64,000 bases of DNA from Longilinea sp035560795 (GTDB taxonomy: Bacteria; Chloroflexota; Anaerolineae; Anaerolineales; Anaerolineaceae). Positions 7,946 to 15,851 of this stretch are shown here, piece by piece. The notes below the pieces were generated by a model that had not been told where the DNA came from, did not search any database, and saw nothing but the letters and a program-made list of their open reading frames with translations. The position numbers were made by a program, and so were the translations under genes. The first letter of the stretch is position 1. Every line of letters starts with the position of its first letter. The stretch lies in the NCBI GenBank assembly GCA_035560795.1, contig DATMYV010000024.1, forward strand, positions 1-64,000, written 5' to 3'.

Positions 7946-8464
7946 GTGAATCCCGTGCAAAAGGCGATCCTCAAGCGGTTCCTGATCTCGATCGGCATTG
8001 GCCTGTTGCTTGGCCTGATCGTGTCGGAGGGCTCGTTTTTTTTACAACGCACCCAATTGGACCGTAAACCGGATCAATTCGAATTGGTGGTACCGCCAGG
8101 GACATCCGACCGCATCAAGGCCGGATTGCCAGTGCCGTCCTTGCCGGATGATATGACCTTTGTGGAAGGCGATGTCATCCTGGTGAAGAATGAAGATTCC
8201 GTCGATCACCAGTTAGGACCGATCTGGGTTCCTGCAGGTGCAACCGGCCGGCTGACGTTGGAAAAGCCGAATACCTACACATTGGCCTGCTCCTTCCAGC
8301 CCAGCCAGCGATTGGGGCTTGAGGTACGCCCACGGGTGACCGCTGAAATTCGAATTCAGGGACTGCTCGCGGTTGCTGCGCCGACCAGCGTATTGGTCTG
8401 GTTATATATGATTGTGATCGCTCCGCTGCCAAAACCGAACCCGGCAGAAGGAAAGGCGCAATGA
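7946..8464 (+). CDS. Membrane-anchored cupredoxin-like protein of the oxidase operon
   Basis: A 172-residue protein starting at GTG 7946 behind a GGGAGAA site, one base after the sco stop. It has an N-terminal helix (about 10-27), an outside domain (about 45-135) and a C-terminal helix (about 140-160). The outside domain looks like a cupredoxin beta-sandwich: DHQLGPIWVPAG and YTLACSFQP sit where cupredoxins place their first His and their Cys. Only His88 and Cys115 are evident; the closing His and Met of a blue-copper site are missing. A role in copper handling for CoxA/CoxB is inferred from its place between sco and surf1. I do not know a named family for it. Confidence 0.75.
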   Translation: MNPVQKAILKRFLISIGIGLLLGLIVSEGSFFLQRTQLDRKPDQFELVVPPGTSDRIKAGLPVPSLPDDMTFVEGDVILVKNEDSVDHQLGPIWVPAGATGRLTLEKPNTYTLACSFQPSQRLGLEVRPRVTAEIRIQGLLAVAAPTSVLVWLYMIVIAPLPKPNPAEGKAQ

Positions 8465-9255
8465 AACCGGCTCGATTTTGGTCGTTACGCTGGATATTGA
8501 CCACCCTGCTGGTAATTGCTGGCGTAGGTGTCCTAATTCGTCTGGGCATCTGGCAACTCGACCGGCTGGCACAGCGGCGTGCATTTAATGAACGCGTGTC
8601 CGCACAAATAACGGCCAGCGAGCTCGACCTGAACCATTATACTGACCTGAATGCGAAATTATTCGACATGGAATACCGCAATGCGGTCGTCCACGGCCAA
8701 TATGACTTTACCCAGGAAGTGCTGCTGCGTAATCAGGCACTGGATGGTAAACTCGGTTTTCATGTATTGACTCCTTTGCGTATAGCCAATTCAGATCAAA
8801 CCGTGCTGGTTGATCGCGGTTGGATTCCTTTTGATCAGGCATCACCAGAAAAACGCCAGCAATATCAAGAACCGGGAGAGGTGACAGTCCAGGGTGCGAT
8901 TCGACGGCCGCAAACAAAACCAGATTTTGGCGGCGTAGCTGATCCGACCCTGGCGCCTGGAGAAACGCGCGTGGACGCCTGGAATATTGTCAATCTTGAG
9001 CGCATCCAACAACAAATTGATTTGTCGCTTTTACCGGTTTACATCGTACAAGCACCTGATACGGCATGGACAGGTCTACCGGTCCGCCAACTTGTCATGC
9101 CTGAGATCACTGAAGGACCCCATCTGGGTTATGCGATGCAATGGTTTACTTTTGCAGCCATATTAGGGTTGGGTTATCCTTTTTTCGTCTGCAAACAATT
9201 GCGGCTGGCGGGTAAAACGGTAAAAAACCTGGAGATTGAACGAGAGTCAGCATAA
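8461..9255 (+). CDS. surf1: SURF1 family oxidase assembly protein
   Basis: A 264-residue protein needed for insertion of haem a into CoxA. It has the SURF1 layout: an N-terminal helix ending in LGIWQLDRLAQR, a periplasm-facing domain with LLRNQALDGKLGFHVLTPL and VLVDRGWIPFD, and a second helix near the C terminus after LGYAMQWFTFA. Its ATG overlaps the preceding stop (ATGA), so translation is coupled. It sits directly before the haem A synthase gene. Confidence 0.93.
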   Translation: MKPARFWSLRWILTTLLVIAGVGVLIRLGIWQLDRLAQRRAFNERVSAQITASELDLNHYTDLNAKLFDMEYRNAVVHGQYDFTQEVLLRNQALDGKLGFHVLTPLRIANSDQTVLVDRGWIPFDQASPEKRQQYQEPGEVTVQGAIRRPQTKPDFGGVADPTLAPGETRVDAWNIVNLERIQQQIDLSLLPVYIVQAPDTAWTGLPVRQLVMPEITEGPHLGYAMQWFTFAAILGLGYPFFVCKQLRLAGKTVKNLEIERESA

Positions 9256-9276
9256 TGGGCGGGGAAGGAATCACCA

Positions 9277-11103
9277 ATGGATTTGGAAATTATGAAAACA
9301 AGAATAAAACACTTTAGAGAAACGGGCCGCTATTGGATTTTGGCTGCTGCAATCCTTATGTTCTTAGTCATCGTAGTTGGCAATGTCACCCGCGTCAGTA
9401 ATGCAGCTGCTGCATGTCCTGATTGGCCAACCTGCTTTGGCCAGCTGAGCTTTCCCGCTGAACGGATGGCGCAAATCGCGTTACTGCATCGTTTGCTCTC
9501 AGCGGCGGCACTGATCACAACAGCGGTTGCCTTGGGGGGGAGCTTTGCGCACAACAAGGCCAATTATTGGGTGACGCGCCCATTGGCTGCGGGTTTGGTG
9601 GTATTGATTCTCCAAATCGCACTCGGAGCTGGTGTGGTGCTGTTCACTGCGCCATCAGTCCTGGCAGCGATACATCTTGGGCTGGCTTTATTGACCTTTG
9701 CATTAACCTTGATTGCATTAATCGCCGCATTCATACTCAAACCCGGCAAAGTAGTTTCGCGAATAGAAAGCCTGCGTGTGCCATTCAACCGCCTGACCCT
9801 GGCGACTACGTTGGCGGTTTTTCTATTATTATTAAGCGGAGCCATCGTTTCGTTTAGCAATACGGGTTCTGCCTGTAGCGGTTGGCCGTTGTGTGGGGGT
9901 GGTTTTCCGGCGACTGGCGCTGGCTGGCTGGCTTTCATTCACCGCATTATTACACTGGCAGCTGCATTTCTAATCAGTGTTCAATTCTTCTATGCCTGGC
10001 GGGGTCAACGCAGTCAACCGGTTCAACTCAGCACTGCGACCGGCGTCATGGTTTTGATGTTTGGAGAGGTTTTGGTAGGGGCGGTAAAGGTTCAGCGCGG
10101 ATTTCCCGCAGATTTGGTGGGATTGCACGCAGCCAGTTCGGCAGCCTTGTGGGGAGTGCAGATCATTTTAACGGCTGCGGCATTTTTTTCCGGACGCTCC
10201 ACCGAGCAGGAACGGGAGGAAAGCCAGCAATCCCTGCCCGGCTTCAAGTTGCGCGCGCGTGATTTCCTGATGTTGAATAAACCCATCATCGTATTGCTGC
10301 TGTTGGTTACGACCTATGCGGGCATGGTGGTCGGCGGAAAAACCCTGCCAGGCATCGGATTAACAGTTTGGACGATGATTGGTGGTGCTTTGGCAGCGGG
10401 TGGTGCCAGTGCCTTGAACCAGTATATCGACCGCGAACTTGATAAGCGCATGCAGCGAACCGCGAAGCGGCCGCTCCCATCCGGACGATTGACCCCGGCC
10501 GAGGGACTGGCCTATGGTTTGGCCGCCTGCCTGTTGGCTTTTTTCTTGATGGCTAGCTTTGTGAATTTACTCGCTGCAATTCTTTCCCTGGCCGGCATGA
10601 TCTATTACGTGTTGTTATATAGTATCTGGTTGAAACATGCCACTGTCCAGAACATCGTCATCGGCGGAGGTGCTGGGGCTATACCACCACTGGTAGGTTG
10701 GGCGGCGGCAACCGGCAGTTTAAATGTGCCATCCTTATTCCTGTTTGCTCTGGTCTTTCTCTGGACACCGGCGCATTTTTGGGCATTGGCGCTTGTACGG
10801 CAAAATGATTACGCCCGCGGCGGGGTTCCAATGTTGCCGGTGGTCAAAGGCGAACATGAAACACGAAAGCAAATCTTCATCTATACCCTTGAATTGGTAG
10901 CCTTGACGCTGCTCATGCCGCTTGTTAAGATTTCCGGTAGCGTCTTTCTGGTATCAGCGGTTCTCCTGGGCTTATGGCTGCTACGCACAGCTTACCGGGT
11001 ACTTCGCCAGGGTGGCAATAAAAACGCTCATTTGATGTACCGGTATTCCAGCATGTATCTCGCCTTCATCTTTTTGGCAATGGTGATCGACGCGTTGGTG
11101 TGA
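9277..11103 (+). CDS. ctaAB: Fused haem A synthase (CtaA) and haem O synthase (CtaB)
   Basis: A 608-residue polytopic fusion. Residues 1 to about 320 are CtaA/COX15: eight helices with the four haem-ligand histidines in LLHRLLSA, AIHLGLAL, FIHRIITL and LHAASSAALW, and cysteines in CPDWPTCFGQ and GSACSGWPLCGG. Residues about 330-608 are CtaB, a UbiA-fold farnesyltransferase with the Asp-rich motif NQYIDRELDKRMQRTAKRP. The second step of haem A formation is thus N-terminal and the first C-terminal, joined so haem O may be handed over directly. A GGGGAAGGAA site precedes the ATG. It closes the oxidase operon ahead of a perfect bidirectional terminator. Confidence 0.95.
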   Translation: MDLEIMKTRIKHFRETGRYWILAAAILMFLVIVVGNVTRVSNAAAACPDWPTCFGQLSFPAERMAQIALLHRLLSAAALITTAVALGGSFAHNKANYWVTRPLAAGLVVLILQIALGAGVVLFTAPSVLAAIHLGLALLTFALTLIALIAAFILKPGKVVSRIESLRVPFNRLTLATTLAVFLLLLSGAIVSFSNTGSACSGWPLCGGGFPATGAGWLAFIHRIITLAAAFLISVQFFYAWRGQRSQPVQLSTATGVMVLMFGEVLVGAVKVQRGFPADLVGLHAASSAALWGVQIILTAAAFFSGRSTEQEREESQQSLPGFKLRARDFLMLNKPIIVLLLLVTTYAGMVVGGKTLPGIGLTVWTMIGGALAAGGASALNQYIDRELDKRMQRTAKRPLPSGRLTPAEGLAYGLAACLLAFFLMASFVNLLAAILSLAGMIYYVLLYSIWLKHATVQNIVIGGGAGAIPPLVGWAAATGSLNVPSLFLFALVFLWTPAHFWALALVRQNDYARGGVPMLPVVKGEHETRKQIFIYTLELVALTLLMPLVKISGSVFLVSAVLLGLWLLRTAYRVLRQGGNKNAHLMYRYSSMYLAFIFLAMVIDALV

Positions 11104-11114
11104 ATTTGATTTTC

Positions 11115-11157
11115 AAACAAAAAATAACCGTTGATATTCAACGGTTATTTTTTGTTT
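11115..11157. terminator. Bidirectional terminator between ctaAB and rsfS
   Basis: A perfect 20-bp inverted repeat (11115-11134 against 11138-11157) with a 3-base loop. A-rich and T-rich arms flank the GC core, so it can stop transcription from both sides between convergent genes. Confidence 0.9.
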
Positions 11158-11176
11158 CTCCTGGTAAAACCAAAAA

Positions 11177-11491
11177 TTATTGCAAGCGCAGCAGGGTTTT
11201 GCCTTTGCTCCACAGATCTTCGAGCCTGTAATAATCGCGTTGTTGCGGCGTGAAGATGTGGACGACGGTGTCGCCCAGGTCAACAACAACCCAACCAGCT
11301 TGTGAAGAACCTTCCTGTTTGCTGTTTATATCGAACTGTTCATCAATGCCTTCGGAAACAGCCTTTGCCAGTGCATCCAACATGCGGTCGCTGGTGGCAG
11401 TGACGAAGACGAAATAATCGGTAAACCCGGAAAACTCGTGAACATCAAGTAAAACGATATTTTCGCCTTTCTTATCCTCTAAAATGTTCAC
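11177..11491 (-). CDS. rsfS: Ribosomal silencing factor RsfS
   Basis: A small factor that binds uL14 on the 50S subunit and blocks subunit joining when nutrients run low. The family core is clear: LEDKKGENIVLLDV, FTDYFVFVTATSDRM, GWVVVDLGDTVVHIFTPQQRDYYRLEDLW. The GTG at 11491 gives 104 residues, but the frame stays open upstream and the codons there (LNTIEIARSVV) look like the usual family N terminus. The only candidate start there is CTG at 11521, with GAGGTGAGG just before it, which would give 114 residues. Downstream of thpR on the minus strand. Confidence 0.93.
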   Translation of the reverse strand: MNILEDKKGENIVLLDVHEFSGFTDYFVFVTATSDRMLDALAKAVSEGIDEQFDINSKQEGSSQAGWVVVDLGDTVVHIFTPQQRDYYRLEDLWSKGKTLLRLQ

Positions 11492-11655
11492 GACAGAACG
11501 AGCAATTTCGATTGTGTTCAGACCTCACCTCAAATTATTGGATTGGGGCAATTCTAGCATAAATATTAGCCACTTTGCAAACCTGGCCCAAAAAATGATG
11601 CCTGCCACCGATGAAACACGCAATCTATATGCAGAGTTTTTTACCTGGCAGACTT

Positions 11656-12231
11656 CTACTTCAAGTTTGCGATGTAAAGCGGCGTGTATACAGGACCGCC
11701 AGGCAATAAATTACTGCGGAAGAGTACAACCGTCCGAATAGAGGCAACAGCGTCAACCTTGATTTGACTTGTCGCCAGGAAATCTCCGATCCGCCGGATT
11801 TCTTCGGGCAGGGCATGCTGGGATATCCGGCCCAGTGTGAGGTGCGGAGAAAATGGACGGTCTTCAGACGGGTAACCCAGCCTGTTTGTTTCAATGTCGA
11901 TGGCGTGTTGCAGCGTGTGCAACTCAGGAGGTGCGTCAAGTCCAATCCACACTACCCGTGTTTTTCGTATGGATGGAAATGCGCCCAGGTTGCCAATTTT
12001 TACAACGAAAGGATGAACGTGGCTTGCTTCGGCTGTAACGATATTCTTGAGGATTTCAAGGTTTTCTGGAGAAGTGTCGCCAAGGAATTTTAGCGTGATA
12101 TGGATGTTATTTTCGGGCACCCAACGGATATTTTTTCCAGCGGCTGGACTAAGCATGCGGATAGCATTTCCCAGTTTGGATTGAACACTGGCATCCAAAT
12201 CGAGGGCGATGAACGAACGAATGGCAGTCAT
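11656..12231 (-). CDS. thpR: RNA 2',3'-cyclic phosphodiesterase (2H family, ThpR/LigT)
   Basis: A 191-residue 2H phosphoesterase that opens 2',3'-cyclic phosphate ends of RNA to 2'-phosphates (historically called 2'-5' RNA ligase). Both catalytic HxT motifs are present: His44 in HITLKFLGD and His130 in HLTLGRIS. Family phrases RSFIALDL at the N terminus and LVPxx-like RWVPENN also fit. A GGGGGAAAAG ribosome site precedes the ATG. It follows the PCu(A)C gene by 22 bases on the minus strand, with no obvious functional link. Confidence 0.93.
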   Translation of the reverse strand: MTAIRSFIALDLDASVQSKLGNAIRMLSPAAGKNIRWVPENNIHITLKFLGDTSPENLEILKNIVTAEASHVHPFVVKIGNLGAFPSIRKTRVVWIGLDAPPELHTLQHAIDIETNRLGYPSEDRPFSPHLTLGRISQHALPEEIRRIGDFLATSQIKVDAVASIRTVVLFRSNLLPGGPVYTPLYIANLK

Positions 12232-12253
12232 TCTTTTCCCCCTGGCGAATTTC

Positions 12254-12697
12254 TCATTCTGGAGATTCTTTTACCTGGACTTGAAGCGTTAAGTCCGGAT
12301 TGGATTGGAAATCAAGAGTCAAGGTAAATTGATCGCCGACGTTTAAATCATGCTCAAGGCTGAAAAGCATTACGTGCCGCCCGCCCGGTTTGAATTCGAC
12401 TTTGGAATGTGACTCCAAGGGAACTGATTCCAATGGCCGCATCATCATAGTGCCGTTTTCATCCACAATGCTTTCGTGAAGCTCAACAGACTCGGCAACA
12501 TCGCCGTCCACTTTTAGCAGTACATCCGCTTCAGCTGTCGAATTCTTCAGGGTGAAGTAAACGGCTGAATTGCCGCCCGCCTTGCCGGGTCGTGCCCAGG
12601 CATCATTGATTGATAGCCCGGCATTGCGAGGTGCACAACCAGAGAGAAGCGTTACTCCTATGAGCAGGAAAAAAGTCAATGCCGACCTTTTTATCAT
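12254..12697 (-). CDS. PCu(A)C copper chaperone lipoprotein
   Basis: An outer-face copper carrier that supplies Cu(I) for CuA assembly, often together with SCO. From the third possible ATG (12697), which has AGGAAGAG at good spacing, it has 147 residues, a signal ending in LLSGC (Cys21) and a PCu(A)C domain. The copper-binding histidine/methionine set is seen in LHESIV, TMMMRP and RHVML. Starts at 12733 or 12703 are possible but place charged residues before the signal. It is transcribed away from the oxidase operon, from a near-consensus promoter at 12758-12785. Confidence 0.9.
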   Translation of the reverse strand: MIKRSALTFFLLIGVTLLSGCAPRNAGLSINDAWARPGKAGGNSAVYFTLKNSTAEADVLLKVDGDVAESVELHESIVDENGTMMMRPLESVPLESHSKVEFKPGGRHVMLFSLEHDLNVGDQFTLTLDFQSNPDLTLQVQVKESPE

Positions 12698-12757
12698 TTG
12701 CATCTCTTCCTGGAAGAAAAATATATTTTTCATAGATCATTCCCTGGAACGAGAATC

Positions 12758-12785
12758 AGTATACAAGAACAAACAGATCTGTCAA
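12758..12785 (-). promoter_or_regulatory. Sigma70-type promoter for the PCu(A)C-thpR-rsfS unit
   Basis: On the minus strand TTGACA (12780-12785) and TATACT (12758-12763) are separated by 16 bases. Transcription would start near 12751, about 50 bases before the chosen start codon. Confidence 0.75.
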
Positions 12786-12845
12786 GTGAACCTGAGTGCG
12801 GCGCTTGCTTGATATGGGTCACTTTTCAATTGGTTTGAATTGTGG

Positions 12846-12851
12846 TATAAG
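12846..12851 (+). promoter_or_regulatory. Likely -10 box of the 6S RNA gene
   Basis: TATAAG lies just upstream of the predicted 5' end of the 6S RNA. The -35 region (TTTTCA at the right distance) is weak, so the promoter call is tentative. Confidence 0.45.
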
Positions 12852-12854
12852 GAA

Positions 12855-13031
12855 GTTGCCCTGCTGTGCACGTGATGCGGCAAGACCGGTTTTGAGCCAA
12901 CACGTCTTTAATGGGATCCATGATCACGGATGTGATGCGATAGGCTTCGGCCAAGGCAGAACCCCCGTGGAGGTTCCCAACCTGCGTTTGCAGGTTCAAA
13001 ACTATGCAGCACACGACGCGGCGGGGTCTTT
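12855..13031 (+). ncRNA. ssrS: 6S RNA (RNA polymerase-binding regulatory RNA)
   Basis: About 175 bases that fold as a 6S RNA. The ends pair as GCCCTGC (12858-12864) with GCGGGGT (13021-13027). Inside, GTTTTGAGCC pairs over ten bases with GGTTCAAAAC, flanking the large open region that mimics promoter DNA, and AACCTGC-GTTT-GCAGGTT can form the alternative 3' hairpin known from 6S RNAs. The order TTGAGCC ... GGTTCAA ... GCGGCGGGG follows the E. coli 6S pattern as I remember it. No convincing protein is encoded here on either strand. 6S RNA holds housekeeping RNA polymerase in stationary phase. I assigned it by eye; a covariance search would settle it. Confidence 0.8.
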
Positions 13032-13153
13032 GTATTAATCTTCTCCCCAACAAATAACCTAAATATCTTTTTTTATGACTGAAATCCCATACCAATGTTT
13101 CAGGTTACAAATACTAGTATTAAGGTTTCACCGTCCCTTCAAAAGAGGATGCC

Positions 13154-13279
13154 ATGGAACTTTCTTTAATTGTTGGAATCCTGGCCTGGGCGGTGGCGCG
13201 ACTGAGGCTGGCAAAAATAATCCATTTTTCATTCCGAATCGATATTGAAGTAACATCCGTTCCTTTTTTGATTATTTGA
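13154..13279 (+). CDS. Possible 41-residue hydrophobic peptide
   Basis: ATG 13154 behind AAGAGGATGCC opens a 41-codon frame starting MELSLIVGILAWAVARLRLAK and ending in a second hydrophobic stretch (VPFLII). It lies in the otherwise gene-free gap between the 6S RNA and the FHA gene. A ribosome site at good spacing and a hydrophobic N terminus are the only support, so it may be spurious. Confidence 0.25.
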   Translation: MELSLIVGILAWAVARLRLAKIIHFSFRIDIEVTSVPFLII

Positions 13280-13355
13280 AATGGTATGGGATCTTGATTG
13301 CTGACTCTCCTTCCCTTTCATATGATTGCTCATTAAAGGTAAATCCATTTCTACA

Positions 13356-13384
13356 TTGACAGCCTTTATCAATATCAGTAAACT
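13356..13384 (+). promoter_or_regulatory. Sigma70-type promoter of the FHA gene
   Basis: TTGACA (13356-13361), a 17-base spacer and TAAACT (13379-13384). Transcription would begin near 13391, giving a 25-base leader with AAGGAGG before the ATG at 13416. Confidence 0.8.
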
Positions 13385-13415
13385 TTTTAAAGGATCACCT
13401 ATAAGGAGGCAATCA

Positions 13416-14162
13416 ATGATCGTATACCGGTTGGTGATGCGTTCCGGCCCGAATGCTGGACAGGTATATTCGCTTGAAAAAAGTGAAATGTTTATCGGGA
13501 GAGATTTGGGTAATGACATCATCGTCAATGACCCCGAGGTCTCCCGGCGTCATTTACGCCTGTTTTTGCAGGGCAATCAATATGGCATTGAGGATTTGGG
13601 TTCGACGAATGGGTCCTTTATCAACGGCCAACGCCTTGCCGGCCCCTATCTACTTCATACGGGTGAATTTCTCACCCTCGGTGAACGGATTAATTTTATC
13701 TATGAAGTCGTAGATACAGATGCGACCGTTGCGTCCCTGGGGACGCAAATGCGCAGAGATCAACCCCAAACCGCTCAGGCAGCACCAATTCCGGCGCCTC
13801 CTCCTCCTTTTTCAACTCCGATTTATCCGGCAGCTCAACCTGCGAATGCTTATGAACCGGTCCAACCGCCGGATCAAGGCTCCTGGCTTGATCCGGCAGC
13901 GCAGGAGAATCCGAAAGTCTACCAGCAGCGTCCCGCGGTTCAATCCGCGGGCGGGTATGCGGGTCAGGTGCCAGCTCAACCGGCAGTTGAAAACATTACC
14001 CCTGAAAAACGCAAGCTGCCGAATTGGGCGCTGATCACGATCATTGTGGTTGGCGTGTTGGTATTCTTATGTTTGATCTTCGTCGTCGTTGATGCGTTGA
14101 ACCTGTATTGCAGTCTGTTTCCCAAATTGGTTAATGCTTTCGTGCCTGGTTACTGTCGTTGA
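13416..14162 (+). CDS. FHA-domain protein with C-terminal membrane anchor
   Basis: A 248-residue protein: N-terminal FHA domain (about residues 1-100) with the phosphothreonine-binding signature IGRD, SRRH and GSTNGSFING, a Pro/Gln/Ala-rich linker (about 115-205) and one C-terminal helix (about 212-235) followed by a short Cys-containing tail. FHA domains read threonine phosphorylation, so it should act as a phospho-dependent adaptor on the inner face of the membrane. AAGGAGG before ATG 13416 fixes the start; the frame is open further upstream but over the promoter. No Ser/Thr kinase gene is nearby. Confidence 0.9.
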   Translation: MIVYRLVMRSGPNAGQVYSLEKSEMFIGRDLGNDIIVNDPEVSRRHLRLFLQGNQYGIEDLGSTNGSFINGQRLAGPYLLHTGEFLTLGERINFIYEVVDTDATVASLGTQMRRDQPQTAQAAPIPAPPPPFSTPIYPAAQPANAYEPVQPPDQGSWLDPAAQENPKVYQQRPAVQSAGGYAGQVPAQPAVENITPEKRKLPNWALITIIVVGVLVFLCLIFVVVDALNLYCSLFPKLVNAFVPGYCR

Positions 14163-14168
14163 ACGAGT

Positions 14169-14193
14169 GAGCGGGCAGGTTCCCTGCCCGCTC
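14169..14193 (+). terminator. Strong hairpin after the FHA gene
   Basis: GAGCGGGCAGG and CCTGCCCGCTC form a perfect 11-bp stem with a 3-base loop right after the FHA stop. No T-run follows, so it may act as a processing or Rho-assisted end rather than a classic terminator. Confidence 0.55.
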
Positions 14194-14261
14194 GATCTAC
14201 CTTTGGATAAATATGTTTCTTCCTTGAATATTGTTAAATATGATTTGATAGAGGGTTATCC

Positions 14262-15491
14262 ATGAGTAATGCCGGACCAGATATAGAGTCACAGACAAAG
14301 GCTGGTTCTCCACGTTGGAGCGGAACGACGAAAATTACTGTTTCGTTAGCGTTATTGGCTCTATCGGCCTGGTTATTGATGCGATTCCACCAGATTATTG
14401 GCCCCTTGTTGATTGCCTTTATCCTGGCTTACCTCATTTACCCATTGGCTGACCTGATCAGCCGTGGTTTGCGGGCTCCTTGGCGACTCTCGGTCACGGT
14501 ACTCTATTTAATTATTATTATCCTTTTCCTGGGTCTGATCACCCTGGGCGGCCTGGCGTTGGTGGATCAGGTACAAAGTCTGATTATTTTTGTTCAACGC
14601 CAGATCACCAATTTGCCCAAGCTTATTGATGACCTGACTCATAACGTGATTCTGATTGGACCATTTTCCTTCAACCTGTCCCAGATCGACATGACCACGA
14701 TTGGGAACAAATTGCTTGATATGGTGCAACCGACTCTCTCAAAATTAGGGGGAGTGGTCGGCGCCATCGCAGGCGGCGCAGCGACCACCATAGGCTACGT
14801 ATTTTTCGCATTGTTGGTATCGTATTTTGTGGTGGCGGATACCGGCGGGGTAAACGCCAGTTTGATCCGAATGAGTATTCCTGGATATGGTGAAGACACC
14901 AAAGTATTTGGCCGGGAGCTGAACCGTATCTGGAAAGCCTTTTTACGAAATCAGATGATCATTTTCCTGATCACTGTGGTTGTTTACAACATCGTTCTTG
15001 GTGCATGGGGGGTTAATTTCTCCTTCGGTCTGGCATTGTTGGCAGGGTTGGCCCGTTTTGTTCCGTATGTCGGACCTTTCATTGCCTGGACAACATACGG
15101 ACTCGTCTGCCTTTTCCAGGGAACCACGCTATTTGGTCTGCAACCTTTTCCCTATGCATTGATGGTGGTAGGTACAGCCTGGCTTGTGGATATCATCATG
15201 GATAATTTTGTGGTGCCACGGCTGATGGCGGATGCGTTGGACATTCATCCAGCCGCAGTCATGATATTCGCCTTAATCGCTGCCAATCTTTTTGGCCTGG
15301 TGGGGCTGTTACTGGCAGCGCCTGTTCTTGCGACCGTGATGTTGTTTTCGAACTATGCCATCCGAAAATTATTCGATCTGGATCCCTGGGAGGGTCTCAA
15401 ATCGCGGCCGCATACGCCAAATCCACCCATTATTCCATTTATCAAGAAACTCGATTTATTCAGGCAAAGAATCCTGAGAAAAAAAGCCTGA
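14262..15491 (+). CDS. AI-2E family transporter (PerM/YhhT-like)
   Basis: A 409-residue polytopic membrane protein with the family layout: paired N-terminal helices, a long loop (about 105-165), then a cluster of helices containing RFVPYVGPFIAW and the C-terminal VPRLMADALDIHPAAVMIFALIAA pattern shortened here to its key parts. Members export small molecules or move sodium/protons; the substrate cannot be told from sequence. GAGGG lies before the ATG. The C-terminal tail is basic and cytoplasmic. Confidence 0.9.
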   Translation: MSNAGPDIESQTKAGSPRWSGTTKITVSLALLALSAWLLMRFHQIIGPLLIAFILAYLIYPLADLISRGLRAPWRLSVTVLYLIIIILFLGLITLGGLALVDQVQSLIIFVQRQITNLPKLIDDLTHNVILIGPFSFNLSQIDMTTIGNKLLDMVQPTLSKLGGVVGAIAGGAATTIGYVFFALLVSYFVVADTGGVNASLIRMSIPGYGEDTKVFGRELNRIWKAFLRNQMIIFLITVVVYNIVLGAWGVNFSFGLALLAGLARFVPYVGPFIAWTTYGLVCLFQGTTLFGLQPFPYALMVVGTAWLVDIIMDNFVVPRLMADALDIHPAAVMIFALIAANLFGLVGLLLAAPVLATVMLFSNYAIRKLFDLDPWEGLKSRPHTPNPPIIPFIKKLDLFRQRILRKKA

Positions 15492-15577
15492 ATAGCATAT
15501 CAGCCGTCAACCGGTTTCTTTCCAGGTGGCTGCATTTATGAGATAATACAAGCGAATCTATACAAAGGAGAATTCAG

Positions 15578-15775
15578 ATGAGTAACCCTGCCGAGCCCAA
15601 AACGGATACGATTGTAGAAACGGATAATTATTTAGCCTGGAAAGCGGATGAACCTGATGGTGAAACAACCTACCACCTTGAGCTAAATAACGTCACCATG
15701 CACTTTTTCACCGAAGAATGGGTCGAGTTTCTTGAATTGGCCCGCGCACTGGTCAAAGAAGCAGACCGCCGCTAA
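15578..15775 (+). CDS. Small acidic protein of unknown function
   Basis: A 65-residue soluble protein with an AAGGAG site before the ATG and its own terminator after the stop. It is acidic and reads like a compact domain: beta-type stretch TTYHLELNNVTMHFF, then a helix TEEWVEFLELARALVKEAD. I do not recognise a family. A good ribosome site, a terminator and coding-like composition make it a real gene. Nothing about its neighbours suggests a role. Confidence 0.8.
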   Translation: MSNPAEPKTDTIVETDNYLAWKADEPDGETTYHLELNNVTMHFFTEEWVEFLELARALVKEADRR

Positions 15776-15795
15776 TTCGCAATTTGTTGAAATAA

Positions 15796-15820
15796 AAAGC
15801 CGGGATATTGTCCCGGCTTT
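15796..15820. terminator. Bidirectional terminator
   Basis: AAAGCCGGGA and TCCCGGCTTT form a 10-bp stem with a 5-base loop between convergent genes. A and T tracts flank it on both sides. Confidence 0.85.
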
Positions 15821-15851
15821 GCTATTTACTTAGCTTGCTTTGACCCTTAAT

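Noticed and set aside
12855..13031. tmRNA or signal-recognition-particle RNA
   Set aside because: No tRNA-like acceptor end or tag frame, and no SRP GGAAGGAAGCAG-type loop; the stems fit 6S RNA instead.
12826..13095. An 89-codon open frame on the minus strand over the 6S RNA
   Set aside because: The stretch is explained by RNA stems and the peptide has no family resemblance and no ribosome site.
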